64,000 nucleotides of DNA from Muribaculaceae bacterium (GTDB lineage: Bacteria; Bacteroidota; Bacteroidia; Bacteroidales; Muribaculaceae), in the NCBI GenBank assembly GCA_009775265.1, contig VSPG01000001.1, positions 124,001-188,000 on the forward strand. The letters run 5' to 3'. Both the position numbers and the translations under genes were made by a program. Below the pieces are notes generated by a model. It made no database searches. It saw nothing but the letters and a program-made list of their open reading frames with translations, and was not told where the DNA came from. Below, piece by piece: positions 43,344-51,781 of this stretch; positions within the stretch are counted from its first letter, which is position 1, and the number at the start of each line of letters is the position of its first letter.

Positions 43344-43848
43344 CATAACAAAAATACGCGCTTTTGTATTTGATGTTGACGGAGTGCTGTCGCCTTCGGT
43401 AGTTCCTATGAGCGAGGACGGACGTCCGGCACGTATGGTTAACGTCAAGGACGGCTTTGCGCTGAAACAGGCTGTTCGCAAAGGGTTTAAAGTGGCTGTG
43501 ATAACAGGGGCGGATACTGAGGCGATTGCACGCCGGATGCGTCTTATCGGTGTCGACGATGTGTTTCTGTGTGTGGGCGACAAACTTGAAGTGCTGAAAG
43601 AGTGGATGAAGCAGCGGGGGCTTAACGCCGACGAAGTGGCTTTTGCCGGCGACGACGTGCCTGACATTGCATGCATGAAGCACGTGGGTCTGTCCGTGGC
43701 CCCACACGATGCAGATGCCGATGTAAAGGCTGTGGCGGTGCATATAAGCCATTGCGACGGGGGATATGGTGTGGCCAGGGAACTGATAAAGGAAACCATG
43801 CTTGCACAAGGCAAATGGCCGGCATCTGCCAACGCATTCGGAAACTGA
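43324..43848 (+). CDS. KdsC-like HAD phosphatase
   Basis: A 174-residue HAD of the KdsC (C0, cap-less) type: FVFDVDGVLSP (nucleophile Asp), VITGADTEA, AFAGDDVPDIACM (metal Asp), and SHCDGGYGVARELIK at the C-terminus. KdsC removes phosphate from KDO-8-phosphate in LPS core synthesis; the family also includes phosphatases for related sialic-type sugars. No KdsA or KdsB gene is adjacent, so KDO is a family-based call. Confidence 0.88.
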   Translation: MSKINYNITKIRAFVFDVDGVLSPSVVPMSEDGRPARMVNVKDGFALKQAVRKGFKVAVITGADTEAIARRMRLIGVDDVFLCVGDKLEVLKEWMKQRGLNADEVAFAGDDVPDIACMKHVGLSVAPHDADADVKAVAVHISHCDGGYGVARELIKETMLAQGKWPASANAFGN

Positions 43849-43855
43849 CGAAGAT

Positions 43856-44443
43856 ATGATTGCTCCACCACGTATTTTTGATTTCCGCATTGTCCTTGCC
43901 AGCAGTTCGCCTCGCCGCCGTGAACTTATGCGGATGCTTGTGCCGGACGTGTCTGTAGCGGCAGTAAAGGATGTGGATGAAAATTATCCTGCGGATATTG
44001 AAGCTGAGAGAGTGCCCGAGTGGTTGTCGCAAGTCAAAGCGGATGCCTATCGGGAAGACATAAAGGACGGTGATGTTCTGCTGACGGCTGATACGGTCGT
44101 GATTCTGGACGGGGAGATTCTCGGTAAGCCGGTCGATGAATCGGAGGCCTGCTGCATGCTGAAGCGTCTTCAGGGACGCACGCATGTGGTAGTGACCGGG
44201 GTTACGCTTTCCGCACGTGATAGGCGCGTAAGTTTCTCGGAACGTACGGAAGTGAACATGGCCCCGATTTCCGATGGGGAAATCGAGGCCTATGTGTCAA
44301 TTTATCGTCCGCTTGACAAAGCCGGGGCTTATGGCATACAGGAATGGATAGGAGGCATGGGCATTACTGGCATAGAAGGTTGTTTTTACAACGTAATGGG
44401 GCTTCCGCTGCATGCCGTTTATGAGCATCTGAAAGAATTCTGA
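43856..44443 (+). CDS. maf: Maf-family nucleotide pyrophosphatase
   Basis: A 195-residue protein from the ATG at 43856, 7 bases after the HAD gene. Maf motifs are intact: IVLASSSPRRRELM, TADTVVILDGEILGKP and DKAGAYGIQEWIG. It hydrolyses dTTP, UTP or modified nucleotides to monophosphates and is tied to house-cleaning or cell-division arrest. Ends 6 bases before the convergent Lon gene. Confidence 0.94.
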   Translation: MIAPPRIFDFRIVLASSSPRRRELMRMLVPDVSVAAVKDVDENYPADIEAERVPEWLSQVKADAYREDIKDGDVLLTADTVVILDGEILGKPVDESEACCMLKRLQGRTHVVVTGVTLSARDRRVSFSERTEVNMAPISDGEIEAYVSIYRPLDKAGAYGIQEWIGGMGITGIEGCFYNVMGLPLHAVYEHLKEF

Positions 44444-44449
44444 TTGGCT

Positions 44450-46900
44450 TTATAGCTCGAAAGCATCAATGGCGGGCTCGTCGGTGACGGCGAGCTTTAT
44501 TACTTCAGCTACCGTATCGACATAGTGGAACGTAAGACCTTTACGGTATTTTTCGGCTATATCTTCGATGTCTCTCCTGTTCTCGCTTGAAAGTATTATG
44601 TCGGTAATGCCGGCGCGTTTTGCTGCGAGTATTTTCTCTTTTATGCCGCCCACGGGAAGGACTCTGCCGCGCAGTGTTATCTCTCCGGTCATAGCCACGC
44701 GTTCGGCCACACGTTTCTGCTTGAAACAGGACACGATGGAGGTGGCTATGGTGATGCCGGCCGAAGGTCCGTCTTTGGGGATGGCTCCTTCAGGAAAATG
44801 TATGTGAAGCCGGTATTTCTCGAACAGTTCCGGACGAATGCCGAGTTGAAGTGCGTGGGCTTTCACCCATTGCAGGGCAATTGTTGCCGATTCTTTCATG
44901 ACATCGCCGAGGTTGCCGGTCACTGACACTTTCTCTCCTTTTCCTGCTGAAAGCGATGATTCCGCAAGCAGTATTTCTCCGCCTACCGATGTCCATGCCA
45001 GACCCGTCACTACGCCGGCGAAGTCATTGCCTTCATAGTGTCCGGGACGGTGTACCGGAAGTCCGAGGATGTCGTGCAGGTTTTCAGGCTCCACTGTTTC
45101 CGGAAATTCCTTGTCGCTCATTTTGGCAAGCACTGCTTTGCGCACCACTTTCTCCAGGCTTTTTTCGAGCTGACGCACTCCGCTTTCGGAGGTATAGTTC
45201 TCGATTATGGCCTCCATTGCCTTGTCGCTGATTTTTATCGAACCTTCAGGCAGGTCGGCGCGCTCGAGGATGCGTTTCAAGAGATGCCGTTCGGCTATCT
45301 GATGCTTTTCTTCCGGCAGGTATCCGCTCAGTTCTATTATTTCCATGCGGTCAAGAAGCGGGGCCGGCACAGTGGAGAGCGTGTTGGCAGTGGCTATGAA
45401 CAGGACGTTTGAGAGGTCGAAATCAATGTCGATGTAGTTGTCGTGGAAACGGCAGTTCTGTTCTGGGTCGAGCACTTCCAGCAATGCCGAGGAAGGGTCG
45501 CCTTTGAAGTCATGGCCGATTTTGTCGATTTCGTCAAGCAGTAGCACAGGGTTGTTGCTGCCGGCGCGTTTTACGGCGTCGATTATTCGCCCCGGCATGG
45601 CTCCGATGTAGGTGCGGCGGTGTCCGCGTATTTCCGCTTCATCATGAAGTCCGCCGAGTGCGACCCGTCGGTAATCTTTGCCTAATGCATCGGCTATGCT
45701 GCGTCCGAGGCTCGTTTTGCCTACGCCGGGAGGGCCGACAAGGCATATTATAGGCTGACGCCCTTCAGGATTCTGCATTATCATGGCCATTTGCTCAAGA
45801 ATGCGTTCCTTCACCTTCTCGAGTCCGTAATGGTCTTTTTCCAAAGTATCGGCAGCTTTGCGGAATGCTTTTTTGCTTGCCTTTTCCGGCATCGGGCGGC
45901 TCTTGCTCCACGGCAAGGCTATCACGGTGTCGATGTATGAGTATTGGAGTGCGTAGTCGGGGCTTTGCGGGTTGAACCGACGCAGTTTCTCGATTTCTTT
46001 GACTACGATTTCCATTACTTTCTCAGGAAGCCTGGCTTCTTCGGCTTTGCTCATCAGAGAGTCTCCGTCGTCGGCGGAATCGCCGTACAATTCCTGGCGG
46101 ATGCTTTCCATTTGTGTCTGCAGGAATGTCTGACGCTGGCTGTCGCTGAGCGACGACTTGGTGCGCTCGCTGATTTCCTTAAGAAGATGTACTTTTTCAA
46201 GATGTCCGTTCACAAGTGCGAGCGCCTGCTCTGCGCGTGAGCACAGAGAGCCGGACGAAATCAAAGACACTTTTTCATTGGCAGAGAACGGCAGGTTCGT
46301 GCACAGGAAGTTGAGCAGCATCACGGGATTGCTTGTGAGCGTGTCCATGTTCTGCACGAATGGTTCTGCCGGTTCGAGCGTGGAGTGGGCGAATTTTTTG
46401 GATGCTTCTATCAGCATTCCTATTACGGCAGCGAAATATTCGTCGCCGGCTCCTATTTTTTCAGGACGGACTTCGACACGTGCATGCACGGCGGCTCGGG
46501 GCAGGGGAGCGTCTGTGTCGGTGCATTTGCCCATTATTCTGAAACGTTCGGTGGTGCGCACTATGGCAGTGTGGGAACCGTCCGGCAGGTCGATTACTTT
46601 TACAACCTGCGCCAGTACGCCGTATTTGTGTAGTTTGGTCAGTGTCGGCTTTTCTTCGGAAGCCTCTTTCTGGCATACAATGCCGATGGCGACGCCGTTG
46701 TCGGCGGCGTCGCGTGCGGTGACAAGGGCATTCTCACGGCCGAGCGACAGCGGCACGGTGCTCATCGGGAAAATGACCGAATCACGGGTGGGGAGTATGG
46801 GCAGGCCGTCGAGATTGACATGGGCGTCAATGCCCCATGTGTCGTCGGTGAGTGCCTGCACGTTTACTATTATATTGTTATGTTCGTCTTTTAATTCCAT
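44450..46900 (-). CDS. lon: ATP-dependent protease Lon
   Basis: An 816-residue LonA protease from the ATG at 46900; the ATG at 46951 would lie upstream of the -7 box at 46934-46927. The N-terminal substrate domain (LPILPTRDSVIFPMSTVP), AAA domain with Walker A GPPGVGKTSLGRS and Walker B VLLLDEIDKIG, and C-terminal Ser-Lys site (IPKDGPSAGITIA and LPVGGIKEKILAAKRAG) are complete. It degrades misfolded and regulatory proteins in the cytoplasm. Confidence 0.97.
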   Translation of the reverse strand: MELKDEHNNIIVNVQALTDDTWGIDAHVNLDGLPILPTRDSVIFPMSTVPLSLGRENALVTARDAADNGVAIGIVCQKEASEEKPTLTKLHKYGVLAQVVKVIDLPDGSHTAIVRTTERFRIMGKCTDTDAPLPRAAVHARVEVRPEKIGAGDEYFAAVIGMLIEASKKFAHSTLEPAEPFVQNMDTLTSNPVMLLNFLCTNLPFSANEKVSLISSGSLCSRAEQALALVNGHLEKVHLLKEISERTKSSLSDSQRQTFLQTQMESIRQELYGDSADDGDSLMSKAEEARLPEKVMEIVVKEIEKLRRFNPQSPDYALQYSYIDTVIALPWSKSRPMPEKASKKAFRKAADTLEKDHYGLEKVKERILEQMAMIMQNPEGRQPIICLVGPPGVGKTSLGRSIADALGKDYRRVALGGLHDEAEIRGHRRTYIGAMPGRIIDAVKRAGSNNPVLLLDEIDKIGHDFKGDPSSALLEVLDPEQNCRFHDNYIDIDFDLSNVLFIATANTLSTVPAPLLDRMEIIELSGYLPEEKHQIAERHLLKRILERADLPEGSIKISDKAMEAIIENYTSESGVRQLEKSLEKVVRKAVLAKMSDKEFPETVEPENLHDILGLPVHRPGHYEGNDFAGVVTGLAWTSVGGEILLAESSLSAGKGEKVSVTGNLGDVMKESATIALQWVKAHALQLGIRPELFEKYRLHIHFPEGAIPKDGPSAGITIATSIVSCFKQKRVAERVAMTGEITLRGRVLPVGGIKEKILAAKRAGITDIILSSENRRDIEDIAEKYRKGLTFHYVDTVAEVIKLAVTDEPAIDAFEL

Positions 46901-46926
46901 ATAAGTGTCTAATACAAATAGTATGC

Positions 46927-46934
46927 CAAAGTTA
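46927..46934 (-). promoter_or_regulatory. -7 element (TAACTTTG) for lon
   Basis: Perfect TAnnTTTG match 27 bases before the lon ATG on the minus strand; it decides the start at 46900. No TTTG -33 box is at the usual distance. Confidence 0.55.
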
Positions 46935-47084
46935 CGACTTTTTTGCGACATAGCGTATTGAAGCCATGAAAACGAAAAAATGTGTTGCGTAACATAGGAA
47001 TTTTGTTGCGTATTTTACGGAATAATTAATAAATTGCAAGCGGAATAACAAATCTATCTGGCTTCAGATACCAAAACCTAAACT

Positions 47085-49241
47085 ATGAAAATCTATAAAA
47101 CTAACGAAATCAAAAACATAGCCCTGCTTGGAAGCAAGGGCTCAGGCAAAACCACACTCGCCGAGTCGATGCTCTACGAGTGTGGTGTGATAAAACGCCG
47201 CGGCACCATTGAAGCCGGCAACACCGTGTGCGACTATTTCCCTGTTGAGAAGGAATATGGTTATTCGGTGTTCTCAACGGTGTTCTATGCCGAATTCCTT
47301 AATAAAAAATTGAATGTGATAGATTGTCCGGGTGCCGACGATTTTGTGGGCAACGCCATCACAGCGCTCAATGTCACTGACACAGGCGTGATAGTGATTA
47401 ACGGGCAATATGGAGTGGAAGTGGGCACGCAGAATATATTCCGCACCGCATCCTCTATAAAAAAACCTATAATATTCGCCATTAATCAGCTTGACGGCGA
47501 AAAAGCCGATTATGATAATGTAATCGAGCAGATGAAAGAGATATTCGGCTCAAAGGTCGTACCTATCCAATATCCCCTCCAGTGCGGTCCCGGCTTCAAT
47601 GCTATGGTCGACGTGCTGCTTATGAAAAAATATTCGTGGGGGCCTGACGGCGGAGTTCCTGTCATTGAGGATATTCCGGCCGAAGAAATGGAACGTGCAA
47701 TGGAACTGCACAAGGCTCTTGTGGAGGCTGCCGCCGAAAACGACGAAAGCCTTATGGAAAAATTCTTCGAGACAGAACACCTTACCGAGGACGAAATGAG
47801 AATGGGCATCCGCAAGGGACTTATTGACCGTTCCATATACCCGGTGTTCTGCGTTAGTGCCGCCAAGGACATGGGTGTGCGCCGCATGATGGAATTCCTT
47901 GGCAATGTGGTTCCGTTCGTTGAAGATATGCCTGCTCCAGTGAACACGGCCGGCGACGCTGTAGAGCCTAAGGCCGACGGCCCTCTCAGTGTGTTCATGT
48001 TCAAGACTACCGTTGAGCCGCATATCGGAGAAGTGAGCTACTTTAAGGTGATGAGCGGTACCTTGCGTGCCGGCGCCGACCTTGATAATGTGACCCGTGG
48101 CGGCAAAGAGCGCTTTGCACAGATATTCTGTGTGTGCGGCCAGATTAAAACCGCGGTCGACGCTCTTGAAGCAGGCGATATAGGCGCTGCCGTGAAATTG
48201 AAGGATGCCCGCACCGGCAATACCCTCGACGAGAAGGGCTGCGACTATGAATTTGACTTCATCAAGTATCCGGCGCCTAAATATCAGCGTGCTGTGCGTC
48301 CTGTCACTGAAAGCGATGCGGAAAAACTCAATTCTATCCTTACACGCATGCACGAAGAAGACCCGACATGGCAGGTCGAGCAGTCGAAGGAACTCAAACA
48401 GACCATTCTTTCGGGACAGGGAGAATTTCACTTGCGCACTCTTAAATGGCGTGTCGAGAACAACGACAAACTGCCCATTGTGTTTGAAGAACCGAAAATC
48501 CCTTATCGTGAAACTATAACGAAAGCAGCCCGTGCCGACTATCGTCATAAAAAGCAGAGTGGTGGAGCGGGTCAGTTCGGTGAAGTGCATCTCATCGTAG
48601 AGCCTTATTACGAAGGAATGCCGGCGCCTGACACTTATAAGTTCGGCAACCAGGAATTCAAGATGAATGTGCGCGATACACAGGAGATTCCTCTCGCATG
48701 GGGTGGAAAACTCGTGGTGTGCAACTGCATAGTGGGCGGCGCTATTGACGCACGTTTTATCCCGGCAATAGTCAAAGGTCTGATGGACCGTATGGAGCAA
48801 GGGCCGCTTACCGGTTCGTATGCCCGCGATGTCCGCGTTATTATATACGACGGCAAAATGCATCCGGTGGACAGCAACGAAATCTCTTTCCGTCTTGCAG
48901 GACGCAATGCTTTCAGCGAAGCTTTCCGCAATGCAGGTCCGAAGGTGCTCGAACCTGTATATGATGTGGAGGTAATGGTGCCGGGCGATGTGATGGGCGA
49001 CGTCATGAGCGACCTTCAGGGACGCCGTGCCATCATCATGGGCATGACCAGCGAAAATGGTTTTGAGGTAATATCTGCAAAGGTGCCTCTGAAAGAAATG
49101 GCAAGTTACTCCACGGCTCTCAGTTCCATAACCGGCGGACGCTCGAGTTTCACCATGAAGTTCGCGTCATACGAACTTGTCCCCGGCGACGTTCAGGACA
49201 AGCTCCTTAAAGAGTATACTGAAAAGGGCGGCGACGAGTAG
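47085..49241 (+). CDS. fusA2: EF-G paralogue EF-G2, GTPase motif altered
   Basis: A 718-residue protein with all EF-G domains. The P-loop is LLGSKGSGKTTLAES, and the G3 motif reads DCPGADDFVGN: the His that EF-G uses to activate water (DTPGHVDF) is Ala. G4 is NQLD instead of NKMD. Domain II, III, IV (QSGGAGQFGEVHL, YARDVRVIIYDGKMHPVD) and V (AIIMGMTSENGFEVISAKV) are intact. This agrees with the Bacteroides EF-G2 known from published work to lack GTPase activity and to support translation when nutrients are short. It is transcribed alone with a strong terminator. Confidence 0.93.
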   Translation: MKIYKTNEIKNIALLGSKGSGKTTLAESMLYECGVIKRRGTIEAGNTVCDYFPVEKEYGYSVFSTVFYAEFLNKKLNVIDCPGADDFVGNAITALNVTDTGVIVINGQYGVEVGTQNIFRTASSIKKPIIFAINQLDGEKADYDNVIEQMKEIFGSKVVPIQYPLQCGPGFNAMVDVLLMKKYSWGPDGGVPVIEDIPAEEMERAMELHKALVEAAAENDESLMEKFFETEHLTEDEMRMGIRKGLIDRSIYPVFCVSAAKDMGVRRMMEFLGNVVPFVEDMPAPVNTAGDAVEPKADGPLSVFMFKTTVEPHIGEVSYFKVMSGTLRAGADLDNVTRGGKERFAQIFCVCGQIKTAVDALEAGDIGAAVKLKDARTGNTLDEKGCDYEFDFIKYPAPKYQRAVRPVTESDAEKLNSILTRMHEEDPTWQVEQSKELKQTILSGQGEFHLRTLKWRVENNDKLPIVFEEPKIPYRETITKAARADYRHKKQSGGAGQFGEVHLIVEPYYEGMPAPDTYKFGNQEFKMNVRDTQEIPLAWGGKLVVCNCIVGGAIDARFIPAIVKGLMDRMEQGPLTGSYARDVRVIIYDGKMHPVDSNEISFRLAGRNAFSEAFRNAGPKVLEPVYDVEVMVPGDVMGDVMSDLQGRRAIIMGMTSENGFEVISAKVPLKEMASYSTALSSITGGRSSFTMKFASYELVPGDVQDKLLKEYTEKGGDE

Positions 49242-49263
49242 TCTCCGTGAGCGTTTAACTGTG

Positions 49264-49300
49264 CGCGGAACCGGTATATACCGGTTCCGCGTCTTTTTTG
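49264..49300 (+). terminator. Terminator after the EF-G2 gene
   Basis: A near-perfect palindrome (49264-49291; stem CGCGGAACCGGTA with a two-base loop) followed by TCTTTTTTG. Strong Rho-independent terminator 22 bases after the stop codon. Confidence 0.92.
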
Positions 49301-49310
49301 TTGGGTATTT

Positions 49311-49330
49311 TATTTAACTATATTTAACTA
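49311..49330. repeat. Tandem 10-base repeat
   Basis: TATTTAACTA occurs twice in direct tandem just before a run of eight G at 49334-49341, upstream of the outer-membrane protein gene. Confidence 0.6.
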
Positions 49331-49333
49331 ATC

Positions 49334-49367
49334 GGGGGGGGTATTTGTAAAAATATGCATAATTTTG
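49334..49367 (+). promoter_or_regulatory. Promoter of the acid-rich outer-membrane protein, with a G8 tract
   Basis: A perfect -7 box TAATTTTG (49360-49367) has no TTTG 19-21 bases upstream; that place is taken by eight consecutive G (49334-49341). A TTTG at 49344-49347 is only 12 bases from the -7 box, too close. Length changes in the G tract could alter promoter strength. Confidence 0.5.
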
Positions 49368-49416
49368 CGCAGCGTAAAATTATAAACCATTCATTAAATA
49401 TAAGAAGAATTATTCT

Positions 49417-50223
49417 ATGAAAAGATTTATCATCGGTGTAGTTGCGGCAATGGCAATGGTTCCGCTTGCAATGGCTCAAGAACAAGACACTGAAAATCTT
49501 GATGTGTGGAAGCGTAATAAAGGCATAACGCTTAGCTATATCACCAATCAAAGTTTAAAGGAGGTGGACTCTCCGATAGACTATCAGTACGACAGCAGTG
49601 TAGGATTCTCATTCACCTCTGGTACGTCATATCTTTGGCCCCGTAATGCCGGATGGTTCGGCAACCGCCTGAAGGTGGGTGTGGACGCCCGTTGGTTAGA
49701 CGTCAGCTATGTGAAATATAAGAAATATCCTAAAGTGGGCGGAGTTCAGCTCGGTCCGGAGGATTTCTATGAAGACTATGATTATGACTATGATTACGAT
49801 TACGGCGATGAGGAAATGAGTGACTTCGGGTCGCATCAGCTCAATTTGGGCGTCGGGATCGGACCTACTGTGGCTTTTGTTCCTTTCTCAAGCAGCAATA
49901 GCGCGCTGCGTTTCCTCCGTCTTAATGTATTCGGGCATTTCAATCCTGCTGCCTCGCTTATGATTTTGAATGGAGAAGGCGATAGCGAATTAAGTTTTGC
50001 GTTTATGGCCGCTTACGATTTTGGCATGAATTTCCAATGGAAGAACTTCACACTTGGTTTTGAAGGACGTTGGGGAAAAGCTAAATTCAATTCGTTCATG
50101 GATGGTGACGAAGACTGGGATGACATGGATTATGGCTACGACGATGATTATGATTCGGAATATTCGGAAAAGCGTACCTTCAAAAATGCTTCGTTCCGTG
50201 TTTCTCTCGGTTTCCGTTTCTAA
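49417..50223 (+). CDS. Outer-membrane barrel protein with Asp/Tyr-rich loops
   Basis: A 268-residue protein with a signal peptide (MKRFIIGVVAAMAMVPLAMA). Alternating beta strands and the final VSLGFRF (terminal Phe) indicate an outer-membrane barrel. Two loops are highly acidic: five Asp-Tyr pairs followed by GDEE near residues 120-133, and DGDEDWDDMDYGYDDDYDSE near residues 228-250. Such loops could bind cations. No known family recognised. The lipoprotein gene follows after 27 bases. Confidence 0.78.
   Translation: MKRFIIGVVAAMAMVPLAMAQEQDTENLDVWKRNKGITLSYITNQSLKEVDSPIDYQYDSSVGFSFTSGTSYLWPRNAGWFGNRLKVGVDARWLDVSYVKYKKYPKVGGVQLGPEDFYEDYDYDYDYDYGDEEMSDFGSHQLNLGVGIGPTVAFVPFSSSNSALRFLRLNVFGHFNPAASLMILNGEGDSELSFAFMAAYDFGMNFQWKNFTLGFEGRWGKAKFNSFMDGDEDWDDMDYGYDDDYDSEYSEKRTFKNASFRVSLGFRF
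49774..49803 (+). repeat. Hexanucleotide repeat (GAYTAY)x5 inside the outer-membrane protein gene
   Basis: Five in-frame copies of GAY-TAY encode the Asp-Tyr run. Slippage would add or remove Asp-Tyr pairs without a frameshift. Confidence 0.75.
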
Positions 50224-50250
50224 TAAAGAACCTTCAAACAATTATAATAA

Positions 50251-51240
50251 ATGAAATTCTTTAAATCAATTTTGTATGCGGCAAGCATGCTTTGCTGCGC
50301 ATGTGTGTTCGTGTCCTGCGACAACAATGAGCCAGAAGCCTCTGGCAGTATAGGCACACCCGAATATGAGCAATATGCTGCCAAGTACGATATTACATCT
50401 GCCGATAGCGACATAAAGTCGATAGAACTCACATCGTCCGGCAATTACATAGTGATTAAGAAATCGCTCTATCCCTATGGCGCAAAAAGCAAGGACAACG
50501 CCGGAAAAACAAAATTGTTCCGTATGGCAAAGTCATCTATGATGCGCTTCGCCATGGAATCCCGTTCAACTTCCGGTGGCATCATAGAAGGTCGGTATAC
50601 GACGGACGGGAGTGGCGTATATGTTCTCGCCGGTTTCGGTACAATAAAGGTGAAGGAAGAAAGCGGGAGTGTGGCTTCGCTCGACATAGAATACGCCGAC
50701 GGACAGCAGCAGACCCTCACTGCTGCCATTTCCAACCAGTTGCCCGAAAGCCCAATGACCGACAAATTGTGCCGTACATGGAATGCCGAGGCTGTTTCGC
50801 TATCGGTGAGAATAGGGGGCAAGGAGGTGTTCAGCAAAGAGCGTCCCTCGGATGAGATAAACCAGCTGATAAGGGATTTCTACAAGTGGATGACTCAGCA
50901 CTATCCGGACGATTCGGATGATGACTTTGAAGACGAATTTGACGAAGATGGGATGCCGGTACAAGTAATATTCTCGAAAGCTGGCACCTATATGGTTAAA
51001 TATAAAGATTCGTCTCTTGCTATAGCCACATGGTCATGGGCAAACCAGTCGCAGGGACGTCTGCGCTATTCGTGGGATTACGACGGAATGTACGACGACG
51101 ACACGGCAGGTGTGGTTACGGTTCAGTTCTCCGGCGACAAGATGAAAGTAGTGGAAATGTTGGACGATGAGAGTGATGATGAGCCCGGTTCGCCTTCAGG
51201 AAGTATTACTTTCGCATGGATTTTCAGCCAACAGCGATAA
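50251..51240 (+). CDS. Acid-rich lipoprotein of unknown function
   Basis: A 329-residue lipoprotein (lipobox VFVSCDNN). Acidic runs DDSDDDFEDEFDEDG and DDESDDEPGS occur near residues 222-236 and 306-315. The rest alternates beta strands with no recognised domain; it ends ITFAWIFSQQR. It probably works with the barrel protein encoded just upstream, which shares the acidic character and, from the 27-base gap, the transcript. Confidence 0.75.
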   Translation: MKFFKSILYAASMLCCACVFVSCDNNEPEASGSIGTPEYEQYAAKYDITSADSDIKSIELTSSGNYIVIKKSLYPYGAKSKDNAGKTKLFRMAKSSMMRFAMESRSTSGGIIEGRYTTDGSGVYVLAGFGTIKVKEESGSVASLDIEYADGQQQTLTAAISNQLPESPMTDKLCRTWNAEAVSLSVRIGGKEVFSKERPSDEINQLIRDFYKWMTQHYPDDSDDDFEDEFDEDGMPVQVIFSKAGTYMVKYKDSSLAIATWSWANQSQGRLRYSWDYDGMYDDDTAGVVTVQFSGDKMKVVEMLDDESDDEPGSPSGSITFAWIFSQQR

Positions 51241-51281
51241 TAAACTGAATTTACAGACCTGTTTTTAAATACCCGTCGGAG

Positions 51282-51320
51282 TTTGGCGGCTTTTCCTGTT
51301 GTTGCAGGAGGGCCGCCAAA
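51282..51320 (+). terminator. Possible terminator hairpin after the acid-rich lipoprotein gene
   Basis: Arms TTTGGCGGC (51282-51290) and GCCGCCAAA (51312-51320) enclose an inner TCCTG/CAGGA stem. No T run follows, so it may instead be a weak or factor-dependent stop. Confidence 0.4.
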
Positions 51321-51332
51321 TATGTGATTGTG

Positions 51333-51363
51333 CTTGCGGATATTGGAAAAATTTGTAATTTTG
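51333..51363 (+). promoter_or_regulatory. Promoter of the TM2-PBP4 operon
   Basis: CTTG (51333-51336), 19 bases, TAATTTTG (51356-51363). The ATG at 51368 is only four bases away, so the message should be leaderless. Confidence 0.65.
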
Positions 51364-51367
51364 CGAT

Positions 51368-51781
51368 ATGAACAAGCAATGTCCCAAATGCGGAGCCTTT
51401 GTGCCCGACAATTCCAATTACTGCTACAATTGCGGATGCGATTTGACACGTGTCCATACTGATATTCCACCGCAATACAACCCTGGTCCGCAATACAATA
51501 GTCGTCCATATGACTGCAACAACCCGTTCGACAGTTCAGGTCCACAAGGCAAAAGTCGCGGGATAGCCGCGCTGCTGGCGATATTTCTCGGCGGATTCGG
51601 TGTCCATTATTTCTATCTTGGAAAAGTCGGTGCCGGTGTCATCACGATTCTGCTCACATTGTTGACCTGCTCGGTATGGTCGGTCGTGACTTTTATACAA
51701 GGCATTTACATGCTTTGTATCACCAATGAGCTGTTTGAGAACAAATACGCTGCGACTCCTTCCTCCTTCCCGCTGTTTTGA
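51368..51781 (+). CDS. Zinc-ribbon TM2-domain membrane protein
   Basis: A 137-residue protein: N-terminal zinc ribbon (CPKCGAFVPDNSNYCYNCG, two Cys pairs), a Pro/Tyr/Asn-rich linker, then a TM2 domain with two helices around KSRGIAALLAIFLGGFGVHYFYLGK. TM2 proteins are small membrane proteins of unknown role; the GG-x-G-x-H-x-FYLG signature is clear. The stop TGA shares its last base with the start ATG of the PBP4 gene, so translation is coupled. Confidence 0.88.
   Translation: MNKQCPKCGAFVPDNSNYCYNCGCDLTRVHTDIPPQYNPGPQYNSRPYDCNNPFDSSGPQGKSRGIAALLAIFLGGFGVHYFYLGKVGAGVITILLTLLTCSVWSVVTFIQGIYMLCITNELFENKYAATPSSFPLF

Noticed and set aside
47550..48863. Long open frame of 437 codons on the minus strand inside the EF-G2 gene
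   Set aside because: It is exactly antisense to a conserved coding sequence, has no motif, and its composition (many His, Phe, Arg) is that of a shadow of GC-biased third positions.
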